Part shown: positions 36,666 to 45,382 of the stretch, one piece after another
How positions within the stretch are numbered: the first letter of the stretch is position 1
Layout: the number at the start of each line of letters is the position of its first letter
Source: Flavobacterium sediminis
Lineage (GTDB): Bacteria; Bacteroidota; Bacteroidia; Flavobacteriales; Flavobacteriaceae
Reading direction: 5' to 3'
DNA: 64,000 nucleotides
Assembly (NCBI RefSeq): GCF_003148385.1
Contig: NZ_CP029463.1
Span: 682,001-746,000, forward strand
Position numbers and translations under genes: made by a program
The notes under the pieces: generated by a model
Database searches by the model: none
What the model was told of the DNA's origin: nothing
The model's input: the letters and a program-made list of their open reading frames with translations, nothing else

Positions 36666-37565
36666 TTACACTTGGTGCAACAATTCCTGAATACTCATAA
36701 ATTGTTGTATTCCAGTATTTAGTTTAGAAATATACTGTGTTTGTTGCCCTAACACCCAAAGCTCATGGGATGTTTCTTTTAATACTAAATCGGAGAATTG
36801 CGACAGGTAATTGTCTATTTCTGAAGCAGAAGGTTGTACCGTAAAATAAGATACAAAGACAAGATTCGGATGAATATCAACCATGAACTGCAAATCTTCA
36901 ACAGGAACACTTTCGCCTAAGAAGACAACTCTATAGTCTCTTTTCAGCAATTGATATTGCAGAAATAATAATCCTAGTTCATGGATCTCATTCAAAGGTA
37001 AAAATAAGACAAACAATCGATCCTCTTTTACATCCTTCACTTTAAGGTAAAGGTTTTCCATTTCAAAGAACAATTTTTGCTTTACTAACGAACTGATAAA
37101 GTGTTCATGGACCGGTTTTAAGGTCGCTGTTTGCCATAACAAGCCTATTTCGTCTAACAAGGGGATAAAAACATCAAAGAAAATAGCATCAAAATTTTTA
37201 ACCTCTTTCAACTGATTATACGCTTTGTGGAATAATTCCGTATCAAAATTGAACATAGCCAGTTTGAACTCTGATAAGGCTAAAGTAGCACTGGTTTTTT
37301 GCGAATACGTTTGCTGCACTAACTGAACCAATTGTGATTCATTCAATTGTGCGATCTTGGATATCTTATATCCGAAACGGTTTAAAAAAGCAATATTGAG
37401 TAATTTCTGAAGCTCTTCGGAAGTATAAGAACGAACATTGTTCTCGTTTCTATCCGGCGTAAAGATCTCATAGCGTTTTTCCCAAATTCTAATGGTGTGC
37501 GCTTTTATTCCAGAAAGATTTTCTAAATCTTTCACACTAAAAATTGTCTTAATATTGTTTAGCAT
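36666..37565 (-). CDS. MerR-family regulator with B12-binding domain (CarH/LitR-like)
   Basis: A 299-residue regulator. Residues 8-75 are a MerR winged-helix (TIRIWEKRYEIFTPDRNENNVRSY). Residues about 95-165 form a helical cap with W144, nine residues, then E154-H155, the W-x9-EH motif of CarH photoreceptors. Residues about 180-295 form a cobalamin domain with ExHxxG (E193, H195, G198), where H195 would be the lower cobalt ligand. In CarH, adenosylcobalamin-bound tetramers repress carotenoid genes in the dark and fall apart in light. It lies 66 bp upstream of crtI. The second Gly of the usual GG motif is Gln (VLGQQT). Confidence 0.85.
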   Translation of the reverse strand: MLNNIKTIFSVKDLENLSGIKAHTIRIWEKRYEIFTPDRNENNVRSYTSEELQKLLNIAFLNRFGYKISKIAQLNESQLVQLVQQTYSQKTSATLALSEFKLAMFNFDTELFHKAYNQLKEVKNFDAIFFDVFIPLLDEIGLLWQTATLKPVHEHFISSLVKQKLFFEMENLYLKVKDVKEDRLFVLFLPLNEIHELGLLFLQYQLLKRDYRVVFLGESVPVEDLQFMVDIHPNLVFVSYFTVQPSASEIDNYLSQFSDLVLKETSHELWVLGQQTQYISKLNTGIQQFMSIQELLHQV

Positions 37566-37578
37566 TTTATTTCAAATC

Positions 37579-37592
37579 ATTAAACAAATATA
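37579..37592 (-). promoter_or_regulatory. merR promoter with fused operator-like motif
   Basis: The minus strand reads TATATTTGTTTAAT: -7 element TATATTTG (37585-37592) continuing into TTTGTTTAAT, the same word as at crtI. It is 14 nt before the merR ATG, suggesting autoregulation. Confidence 0.55.
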
Positions 37593-37606
37593 AAACATTT
37601 TAAATA

Positions 37607-38455
37607 TTAAGGTTGCGTGTAGCTCATTAATTTAACCACATCCCCATTAAAAACATTCACATCTACCGTTCCGTCAATACCTTCGATCTTTGCTTTTTCT
37701 GTGAATTGCCAGATCAGCCAATGCTCATCCGGATTCTTCCGCCAAAAGTTGTAATTAGCAATCCAGAAAGGGTAATCTGAGAATTCTTTTTTCAAAAAGT
37801 CGTTGTAGTAACTCTCACCGGTATAAATGATCGGTTTAACTTTGTAATGTTGCTCTACTTTGGTCAACCAACGTTTCAACCCCAGTTTTAACCTTTCTAA
37901 AGACTGTGTTTTAGGTAATTTTTCAATATCTAGAACCGGTGGCAGATCGCCTTTCTCTAATTTGACGGTTTTGATAAAATTCTCAGCCTGTTTTATAGAG
38001 TTCTCATTAGGTCGATAATAATGATAGGCCCCTCGTAAAAAACCGTTTTCTTTTGACTTTTTCCAATTCCGTCGAAATTTCAGATCCACTTTATCCTGTC
38101 CGGCTGTAGCCCTAATAAAAGCAAAGGAAAGCTGAAAAGTATCTTCCAGTACCTGAATATTCTGCCAATCAATGTCTTCTTGGTATTCTGAAACATCAAA
38201 CCCGAATTCATGATTCGTATGAGAACTCAATACTTCATAAATTCTGATGTCGGCGATCTTTCTGTCTTCATGTGAAAGTTCACTTTTTTTAGCCCTGAAT
38301 CCTAAATAATATAAAAATCCGTCACGAAAATAGAACCCGAAAGCAGAAACCGTTAAAAAAACAACGACTACAAATAAATAGAAGCCTAATCCTTTAGCCT
38401 TTTTTTGTGTCTTTGGCTTGTAATTTCGTGAAGACGTATAATTTCTTTTCGTCAT
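37607..38455 (-). CDS. Membrane-anchored GH25 muramidase-like protein
   Basis: The 282-residue protein has a basic N-terminus and a membrane anchor at about 26-46, so the catalytic domain faces the periplasm. The GH25 lysozyme fold begins at about 80 with FGFDVSEYQEDIDW; AFIRATAGQDKVD, GAYHYYR and PPVLDIEKL follow, carrying the acidic catalytic residues. It probably cleaves the MurNAc-GlcNAc bonds of peptidoglycan during remodelling. Its start overlaps the pssA stop by one base (TAATG). Confidence 0.9.
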   Translation of the reverse strand: MTKRNYTSSRNYKPKTQKKAKGLGFYLFVVVVFLTVSAFGFYFRDGFLYYLGFRAKKSELSHEDRKIADIRIYEVLSSHTNHEFGFDVSEYQEDIDWQNIQVLEDTFQLSFAFIRATAGQDKVDLKFRRNWKKSKENGFLRGAYHYYRPNENSIKQAENFIKTVKLEKGDLPPVLDIEKLPKTQSLERLKLGLKRWLTKVEQHYKVKPIIYTGESYYNDFLKKEFSDYPFWIANYNFWRKNPDEHWLIWQFTEKAKIEGIDGTVDVNVFNGDVVKLMSYTQP

Positions 38456-39192
38456 TACTTTGCTTTAGCCACATTAACAACAATCGAAATTAAGATATAA
38501 GAAAGAATGATAAGCGGTAGTGCTACTACTTGGAAAAACACTAATAAAACGATGGAAAATAACACAAAACCGATCTGCAATTTACTTTTTTTCCAACTGA
38601 ATTCTTTTATTTTCAAAGAGAATAATACAATTTCAGCATTCAATAAATAAGTACTAACTAAAGTAATTCCTAACAGGACATAAGGATTGTATAATAAATC
38701 GGTTAACCACTGATAATAATCAGCATACTGAATCATCGGAATACTCATGATCAAAAGTGCATTGGCCGGTGTAGGCAACCCGATAAAGTTCTCCGTCTGA
38801 CGTTCGTCAATATTAAAATTAGCCAATCGGTAAGCGGAAGCTAATGTTATCAAAAAACCTAAATAAGGAACAAATCCCATATAGTAAGTATCATCAGTCA
38901 ACATATAATCCGGTGCTTCAGCCTGTATAAATTCAAACAACTTAAACATCATAAGTCCGGGAACAACACCACTGGTTACCATATCTGCTAAAGAATCGAG
39001 TTGCAATCCCAATTCACTGGAAACATTCAGTTTTCTCGCGGCAAAACCGTCCCAATAGTCAAAAAAGATTCCCAGACATACAAAATAGAAAGCATGATCG
39101 TAATATCCGTTGAAGATTTCAACAATGGCTAAAAGGCCGCTTAATAAATTTAACAGCGTAAAAGTATTGGGAATATGTTTTTTAATAGACAT
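38455..39192 (-). CDS. pssA: CDP-diacylglycerol--serine O-phosphatidyltransferase
   Basis: A 245-residue CDP-alcohol phosphatidyltransferase with about seven helices. The family motif D-G-AR-G-D-D is present in FDYWDGFAARKLN...LQLDSLADM (about residues 44-72). It makes phosphatidylserine, the precursor of phosphatidylethanolamine. A -7 element lies 29 nt upstream and the gene is coupled to the GH25 gene downstream. Confidence 0.92.
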   Translation of the reverse strand: MSIKKHIPNTFTLLNLLSGLLAIVEIFNGYYDHAFYFVCLGIFFDYWDGFAARKLNVSSELGLQLDSLADMVTSGVVPGLMMFKLFEFIQAEAPDYMLTDDTYYMGFVPYLGFLITLASAYRLANFNIDERQTENFIGLPTPANALLIMSIPMIQYADYYQWLTDLLYNPYVLLGITLVSTYLLNAEIVLFSLKIKEFSWKKSKLQIGFVLFSIVLLVFFQVVALPLIILSYILISIVVNVAKAK

Positions 39193-39221
39193 AAAAATAG
39201 GTTGATTTCTTTATTTTAAGA

Positions 39222-39229
39222 CAAAGATA
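39222..39229 (-). promoter_or_regulatory. -7 element of pssA
   Basis: TATCTTTG on the minus strand matches TAnnTTTG, 29 nt before the pssA ATG. Confidence 0.55.
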
Positions 39230-39298
39230 ACACAATAACTTACTACTTTTAAAGTTTAGTATTTAAGATTTTTATTTGATATTTGTAAAAAAAAGAAT

Positions 39299-40375
39299 TT
39301 GAAAAGGATTTTACTCTTCTGTATACTTGCCTTATATACATTAACCGGTGTAGGTCAATCCGTTCGAAAATATTCCAACGAATTTCTAAGCATCGGTGTT
39401 GATGCTGCTGCTTTAGGTATGAGCAATGCCGTAACAGCTCAAAGTGCTGATGTAAACTCGGGGTATTGGAATCCAGCGGGATTGATGAACATAGAAGATA
39501 AACAGTTAGCATTAATGCATGCAAATTATTTTGCGAACATTGCCAAATACGACTATGCTGCCTTTGCGATGCCGATTGACCCGTACAGTGCTGTGGGTAT
39601 TTCATTGATCCGTTTCGGAGTTGACGATATTATGGACACTACGCAGTTAATCGATAGTCAGGGAAATATTGACTACAATAGAATTTCTCTTTTTTCTACT
39701 GCTGATTATGCTTTAACAGTTTCCTATGCCAGAAGTTCTCCTATCGACTATTTGAATTATGGTATCAATGCTAAAGTGATTCACAGGGTCATAGGTGACT
39801 TCGCTTCCTCTTGGGGATTCGGTTTTGACCTTGGATTGCAATATATATCTGATGATGAAGACTGGAAATTCGGCTTAATGCTTCGGGATATTACCACAAC
39901 GTATAATACCTGGACCATAAATGAGGAAAAATATAATGACATTAAAGATGCTGTTCCGGGTGAAAATCAGGAATTACCGGAAACCAGTGAGGTTACACTA
40001 CCAAAAGCTCAACTGGGAATTGCGAAGAAATATATTATACGGTATGACTATAGTATTACCGGTGCAGCCAACCTGAACATGGAGTTTGCCAGAACAAATG
40101 ACATCATTTCGACCAATGTTGCCAGTATTGCTCCGGCAGTCGGCTTTGAAGCCGGATATCTGGATCTGATCTTTTTAAGAGGCGGAGTCGGTAATTTTCA
40201 AAAGATCACACAAATAGACAATTCAACAAAACTAAGTTTTCAACCGAATTTCGGAGTTGGTTTTAAATACAAAGGAATTGAAATTGATTATGCATTAACT
40301 GACTTAGGAAATCAAAGTGATGCCTTGTATTCTAATATTTTCTCTGTAAAGATCGATTTCGGATATTTCAGATAA
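39299..40375 (+). CDS. PorV/PorQ-family outer-membrane protein
   Basis: The 358-residue protein has a signal peptide (MKRILLFCILALYTLTGVGQ) and opens with the PorV-type segment FLSIGVDAAALGMSNAVTA...NSGYWNPAGL, the head of a FadL-like beta barrel. It ends in an aromatic residue (DFGYFR) close to barrel style. PorV and PorQ shuttle or retain T9SS cargo at the cell surface. The start is TTG, since no ATG lies upstream in frame near the signal peptide. It is followed at 19 bp by the DUF4105 gene. Confidence 0.85.
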   Translation: MKRILLFCILALYTLTGVGQSVRKYSNEFLSIGVDAAALGMSNAVTAQSADVNSGYWNPAGLMNIEDKQLALMHANYFANIAKYDYAAFAMPIDPYSAVGISLIRFGVDDIMDTTQLIDSQGNIDYNRISLFSTADYALTVSYARSSPIDYLNYGINAKVIHRVIGDFASSWGFGFDLGLQYISDDEDWKFGLMLRDITTTYNTWTINEEKYNDIKDAVPGENQELPETSEVTLPKAQLGIAKKYIIRYDYSITGAANLNMEFARTNDIISTNVASIAPAVGFEAGYLDLIFLRGGVGNFQKITQIDNSTKLSFQPNFGVGFKYKGIEIDYALTDLGNQSDALYSNIFSVKIDFGYFR

Positions 40376-40394
40376 TCTCGGAAAAAATTTCGCT

Positions 40395-41549
40395 ATGATA
40401 AGAAAATTAGTCCTACTGGTTACATTATTAACTTTTACTACGCTATTTTCACAAAATATCATCTTATCCAAAGATGCTAAAGTCAGTATTCTCAATTGCG
40501 GTACCGGAAATGAATCGTATTCTCTTTACGGTCATACTGCCATCCGGATCTATGATAGAGTCAACTTTTTAGACCTTGTTTTTAACTATGGGGCATTTGA
40601 TTTTTCTACTCCTAATTTTGCCTTAAAGTTTATCAAAGGGGATCTCCAGTATTTTGTCACTACTGACTCATATAATGAATTTGAATACAGCTACAGAGCA
40701 GAGCAACGTTCTATTTACGAACAGGAATTAAATAGTTTGACTATAGCACAAAAACAAGCTTTATTTGATAAATTATGGCAGTCACTCCATTCGGATGAAC
40801 GCTTTTATACATATAAATTTATTGACCGCAACTGTACGACAATGGTAATTGACAAAGTCAATGATGTTTTAGGAAGCAAAATTATCACAAGTGTAAAACC
40901 CATTACTCAAACTTACAGAGAGGTTTTATATCCTTATTTAGAAAATCATTTCTTTGAAAAATTAGGGATCAATATCATTTTCGGTACTAAAGTAGACCAA
41001 TCGGCAGAAAAGCTGTTTCTTCCGTTAGATTTTATAAAATCTTTAGATCAGGCGCAATACAACGGAAAACCACTGACAAAACCCATGGCAACAGTTTATG
41101 AAGCGCCAAACAACAACTTTACGGGATCTGTTTTTAACAGTATTTATACCGTCATATTTTTATTGCTTTTAATTGTTCTGATTCCGAAAAAATGGCTAAC
41201 GCTCTCTTATTTCTTTATTTTAGGATTGTTAGGCATATTCTTTTGTTTGGTAGGGTTTTATTCTGATCATCAGGAAGTTTTATGGAATTACAATGCATTG
41301 CTTTTCAATCCGCTTTATTTACTTCTATTCTTTTTTTCCGTTACACATAAAACGAAACAACGCATCTTAACCTCCAAAGTATTGATTGCAATGCTTTTAG
41401 GCTATTTGGTTTACATGCTAAACAAAATTCATTTAGGTATTGTACTGCCGTTTATTATTACTCATTTTATTTTGTTAGCAAAAATAGCTTTAAGTCAAAA
41501 AAGATCAGGTAATCTATTCTTTTTTACGATTCGGAAAAACAATGGGTAA
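40395..41549 (+). CDS. DUF4105 (Lnb N-terminal periplasmic domain-like) membrane protein
   Basis: The 384-residue protein has a signal peptide ending in LFSQ and a periplasmic DUF4105 domain (about 25-230). The domain carries HTAIRIYD and DRNCTTMVIDKV; the conserved His and Cys suggest a papain-like or NlpC-type fold. About four to five membrane helices follow at 250-370. Related proteins include the lipoprotein intramolecular transacylase Lnb. Function here is not proven. It forms a likely two-gene unit with the PorV-like gene. Confidence 0.82.
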   Translation: MIRKLVLLVTLLTFTTLFSQNIILSKDAKVSILNCGTGNESYSLYGHTAIRIYDRVNFLDLVFNYGAFDFSTPNFALKFIKGDLQYFVTTDSYNEFEYSYRAEQRSIYEQELNSLTIAQKQALFDKLWQSLHSDERFYTYKFIDRNCTTMVIDKVNDVLGSKIITSVKPITQTYREVLYPYLENHFFEKLGINIIFGTKVDQSAEKLFLPLDFIKSLDQAQYNGKPLTKPMATVYEAPNNNFTGSVFNSIYTVIFLLLLIVLIPKKWLTLSYFFILGLLGIFFCLVGFYSDHQEVLWNYNALLFNPLYLLLFFFSVTHKTKQRILTSKVLIAMLLGYLVYMLNKIHLGIVLPFIITHFILLAKIALSQKRSGNLFFFTIRKNNG

Positions 41550-41596
41550 TCACAATTTTGTTTTTCATTAAATAAAAAAGTCACAATACACTTCAC

Positions 41597-42979
41597 TTAT
41601 TGTCCTCTGAAGAACAACACCGTACTTAGCGTTTTAACAACAATGTTTATATCAAGAAATAAACTGCGGTGTTTAATGTAATACAGATCATAGCGCAATT
41701 TCATCAAGCTATCTTCCAGATTTTCTCCGTAGGGATAATTAACTTGTGCCCAACCGGTTAGCCCGGGTTTGATCACATGTCGTGTTTTATATAAAGGAAT
41801 ATTTTCGGCAATTTGCTCTACAAAAACCGGACGTTCAGGTCTTGGCCCTATAATAGCCATTTCGCCTTTCAACACATTAATAAACTGAGGAACCTCATCC
41901 AAACGTGATTTCCTCAGAAGCTTTCCTATAGGGGTAATACGAGCATCATTCACTCTTGCAAAAACAGCCCCATGCTTTTCAGCATCGACTACCATTGTTC
42001 TTAGTTTTACGATTTTAAACGGTTCACCGTTTCTACCGATTCTTTCCTGTTTATAGAAGAGTGGCCCTCTGTTTCCGATAAGGTTAAACATGGAGATGAA
42101 CGGCAGTAAAAAAAGTAAGCCTAATAAACCTAACACCGACATTACAATATCAAAAAAGCGAGTGTAAAAAAGGTACAGTTTGTTCTGATTGCTTCGGCTA
42201 AAAGGGAAAAAACGATACAGTTCTTTATTATCAAAATGAATAGGTAAACGATAAGTCGCTGATTCATATACATCAGCATATTGCTTAATTACGATTCCCT
42301 GTTCTAATAAATTTAATAATTTATCATACAATTCCACTGAAATTGATTTACCGGAATCGTTTGTAACGACTACTTCCGAAATACCTTTTTCGTATACAAA
42401 CCTTTCTAATTCATCTATATGAATCTCTTTTAAATTAACCGCTCGTTGTTTGTCATCTGTAGCAACAAATCCTCTTACAATATAATGCGGATTCCCCTTC
42501 ACAAGATCTTTGATTCGCTCTTCAATTTTTTTGCTATTCCCTACAAAAATGACATTCTTATAAAAACGATTAGACGCTAAGAACTGAATATAAAGATACC
42601 TCCAAACCAAAAGCGCTGTAAAAATAGATACAAAAAACAAAATAATCTGCAAACGATTTGAAGGGAGTACCGGTGTATAGAAAGGTGTTAACAAATAGAT
42701 CAATGTAGTCACTGCTGTTGTTAACACAATACTTTTAATGATCTGGTAACGATTACTCGCTATTTGCAGATTGTACATTTCAAAAATTGTCCCGATCGTG
42801 GTCAGGTATATAGCTAATACTATAGCCCAATAATAATTATCTACGGTAATTGAAAAGTAATCAAATTCAAAAAAGTTCCCGATAACCTGTAAAAATAAAA
42901 ACACAAAAAAGATGTCGAAAATACGCAATAGCACTTTTCGTTCGGATATCTCGAAATGCATTTTTTTCTTTGGGGACAT
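41597..42979 (-). CDS. Exopolysaccharide polyprenyl glycosylphosphotransferase (WcaJ/WbaP type)
   Basis: The 460-residue protein has four N-terminal helices, a CoA-binding-like domain (about 120-240), a fifth helix near 275 and the C-terminal sugar-transferase domain: FYKQERIGRNGEPFKIVKLR, SRLDEVPQFINVLKG, IGPRPERP and KPGLTGWAQ. It starts repeat-unit assembly by moving a sugar-1-phosphate to undecaprenyl phosphate. It is the last gene of the leftward polysaccharide operon, 66 bp after a glycosyltransferase gene. Confidence 0.93.
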   Translation of the reverse strand: MSPKKKMHFEISERKVLLRIFDIFFVFLFLQVIGNFFEFDYFSITVDNYYWAIVLAIYLTTIGTIFEMYNLQIASNRYQIIKSIVLTTAVTTLIYLLTPFYTPVLPSNRLQIILFFVSIFTALLVWRYLYIQFLASNRFYKNVIFVGNSKKIEERIKDLVKGNPHYIVRGFVATDDKQRAVNLKEIHIDELERFVYEKGISEVVVTNDSGKSISVELYDKLLNLLEQGIVIKQYADVYESATYRLPIHFDNKELYRFFPFSRSNQNKLYLFYTRFFDIVMSVLGLLGLLFLLPFISMFNLIGNRGPLFYKQERIGRNGEPFKIVKLRTMVVDAEKHGAVFARVNDARITPIGKLLRKSRLDEVPQFINVLKGEMAIIGPRPERPVFVEQIAENIPLYKTRHVIKPGLTGWAQVNYPYGENLEDSLMKLRYDLYYIKHRSLFLDINIVVKTLSTVLFFRGQ

Positions 42980-43045
42980 TTTTTAAAAATTAGTTATGCA
43001 AAATAATGAATTTATTTAGACTTTTTAACATTTCAAAAACAGAAA

Positions 43046-44053
43046 TTAACCTAAAAATAATTCTTTCCACAGCGTTTTTACCTCTTCCCAATCCCACTGC
43101 CCGGCTTTATCTCTTGCTTCGTAAACTAATTGTTTTGCTTTTAAAGGATTCTGTATTAATTCTAAAATTGCTGAAGTCATTTCTTCAACTGATCCGTCTG
43201 AAACCAAAATAGCATCTTTTTTATCTTCCAGTAAAAAAGGTAATCCTCCTACATTAGTTGAAATAACCGGAATACCAAGTGCCATAGCTTCCATGACGCT
43301 TACGGGAGTATTATCAAAATGGGTTGTATTAATAAAAAAGTCAAATGATTCTGAAAGTTTCCACCAGTCTTCTTTGGCTAATTTTCCGGTAAAAGTAACG
43401 TTCAGTTTTAATTTGTCAGCCAATTGCTTAACCTCCTCGAGAAGGTTCTCTTTATCGGGACCAACCATTGTAAGACTAGCCTCCGGATACGTTTCTGCTA
43501 TTTTTTGCAACACATATACCGCCATTTCAGGATTGTAAATTTCAGCAAACGCTCTTACCCAAAGTAAATCAGGTTTAAATTGCTCTCTTCTTTTAAAAGG
43601 ATACTGCTCAATCGCTATCGAGTTCGGTATAAAAACAACATTGGTATAGCCATGAGATTCAAAAACACTTTTCAAATAACCGGAGGGTGCAGAATTTTTA
43701 TAGGCATGAGCAAAGATCATTCGCGTCAGACGAGGATTTCTTTTCAGCCTTTCCGGCAAATTACCACCGTGCAAAACAGGTATATAGCGTATGTCCCTTA
43801 TTCTACAAATCTGACTGCATAAAAAAGCATACCAAAATGCTTTAGTGCTATAGGTATCTATCAGAACGTAATCGACATTCTTTTGAAAAGCGCAGGCAAC
43901 TGCCATTTCCAGAATTCTATGAAAAAAATTCTTTTTATCGGAAACAGAAACTACTTCATACCCTTCTTCCTGTAATGCTTTGCCTAACGTTTCAACAGTA
44001 GTTGCATTGATACCATGCTTAGTTAATTTGTTCCCTATGTACAGTAGTTTCAT
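43046..44053 (-). CDS. Glycosyltransferase family 4
   Basis: A GT-B glycosyltransferase of about 335 residues. The start MKLLYIGNKLTKHG at 44053 was chosen; ATG 44059 is equally possible. Either start lies within the end of wzy. The C-terminal donor-binding motif is NTTHFDNTPVSVMEAMALGIPVISTNVGG, with the EX7E-type glutamates. It adds one sugar to the lipid-linked repeat unit; donor and acceptor cannot be read. Part of the polysaccharide operon. Confidence 0.9.
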   Translation of the reverse strand: MKLLYIGNKLTKHGINATTVETLGKALQEEGYEVVSVSDKKNFFHRILEMAVACAFQKNVDYVLIDTYSTKAFWYAFLCSQICRIRDIRYIPVLHGGNLPERLKRNPRLTRMIFAHAYKNSAPSGYLKSVFESHGYTNVVFIPNSIAIEQYPFKRREQFKPDLLWVRAFAEIYNPEMAVYVLQKIAETYPEASLTMVGPDKENLLEEVKQLADKLKLNVTFTGKLAKEDWWKLSESFDFFINTTHFDNTPVSVMEAMALGIPVISTNVGGLPFLLEDKKDAILVSDGSVEEMTSAILELIQNPLKAKQLVYEARDKAGQWDWEEVKTLWKELFLG

Positions 44054-45379
44054 TGGCATCTGTGAACTGAATATTAAGTAATGATAATGCGTAAATAAAT
44101 GCCGGTGCTGCCAACCTCATAGCGGCATGATTGATCGTTAGTGCCCAAAACACGGCAAAGGAAAAAAGAAATATATTCTGCCGGTTGTTTAAATACATAA
44201 ACATTGGCACTGTAAGTAAGATCACAAAGTCTATAATTCCGAATAAGCCATGCTCGGCCAACATTCTGGTAATTTCATTATGTGAAGCAGCCTCGATACC
44301 TGTTAATTCTTCTCTGTATTCTTTATTTTTTCCTACTCCTACTCCTAAGATCGGATTATCCAGAAACATCTGAATTTCCGTATTCATCAATGTTTCCCTA
44401 CCTGACAATTTACTTTCTTTTTCTCTTCCTTTTATATCTTGGTTTGCATATCGTTTATCGATCATTCCTCCTGTTTGCAAGGAACTGTAAGCCCAGATGC
44501 CCATACTCAAAATAAAACCGACAATCAAATACACTAAGAACCTCCCTTTTGCTTTCAAATTCAAAACGATAAAGGTAAAAAAGGCTAAACCGCCTATCAT
44601 TGCCAAACCGGTAATAACTCCTCCTCTCGAAAAAGTTACAATAGCTCTGAACGCTACTAATGCTAACAAAGCCGTATTAACCAACACCAGTTTTCTGTTT
44701 TTAGAATTAAATAAGATCTGAACAAAAAACAAGAACATCCCTAATCCAGAATTGTAGAAACCTGATTAGGTCCATATCCTCCTGAAGCTTCAAAATTAGA
44801 TTGCGTATTAGTCACTACATTTTTTACACTTGGTGTAAATAAAAAGATATATGTAGTTACTGTTGCCAAAGGCAAAGTCATTGTTGTTAAAATATCTTTT
44901 ATCTTTTCGAATGTTATGTTTCTTCCGACACAATAGATAGCACTGATTCCCAAACAGGCAGGACCGGAAATATTAAACGCTATGGCTTTTCGGATATTGG
45001 TATCAAATCTTAGGGTTTGAACCCCTACCAGTATTCCCGGAATTAATAGTATCAAAAAGAAGACATAGATCATGGATCCTTTCTTAATTCCGCTGTAGAA
45101 CATTCCCAGCACCATTAGGATAATAATGGAATATTTTCCATATTCACTGAAGTGCATTCCGTTGGTCATCCTGAAAAAAACCTCTATAGCTGTTATGTAA
45201 GAAGCTACGTATAAAACTTCCTGATTCCTGTTCTGATTTTTGATAACATACCAAAGTCCGCCAAAAAAAAGGATCAGAGAAACAACTTTTGACAAAAAGG
45301 GAATTAAAAAACAAATTCCGCCTATCGCAATATGAATCACAATCAGTGTCAGATAATTATGTCGAACATCTAGCTTCAT
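44019..45379 (-). pseudogene. wzy: O-antigen/polysaccharide polymerase (Wzy-like), split by a one-base frameshift
   Basis: Two frames make one protein of about 452 residues. The first, from ATG 45379, ends GPNQVSTILD-stop at 44741. The second continues LGMFLFFVQILFNS... to 44019. Inserting one G at the GG pair (+ strand CC at 44746-44747) restores GPNQVSTILGLGMFLFF, the usual Wzy/O-antigen ligase reading. About 11 helices and a large periplasmic loop with ...RETLMNTEIQMFLDNPILGVGVG identify the Wzy_C/WaaL superfamily. It polymerises the lipid-linked repeats or ligates them. If the deletion is real, the polymer cannot be made normally. Confidence 0.83.
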
Positions 45380-45382
45380 TCT

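Noticed and set aside
39249..39605. Leftward 118-residue frame over the PorV-like gene start
   Set aside because: It is histidine- and glutamine-rich shadow sequence antisense to the signal peptide and first domain of the PorV-like protein.
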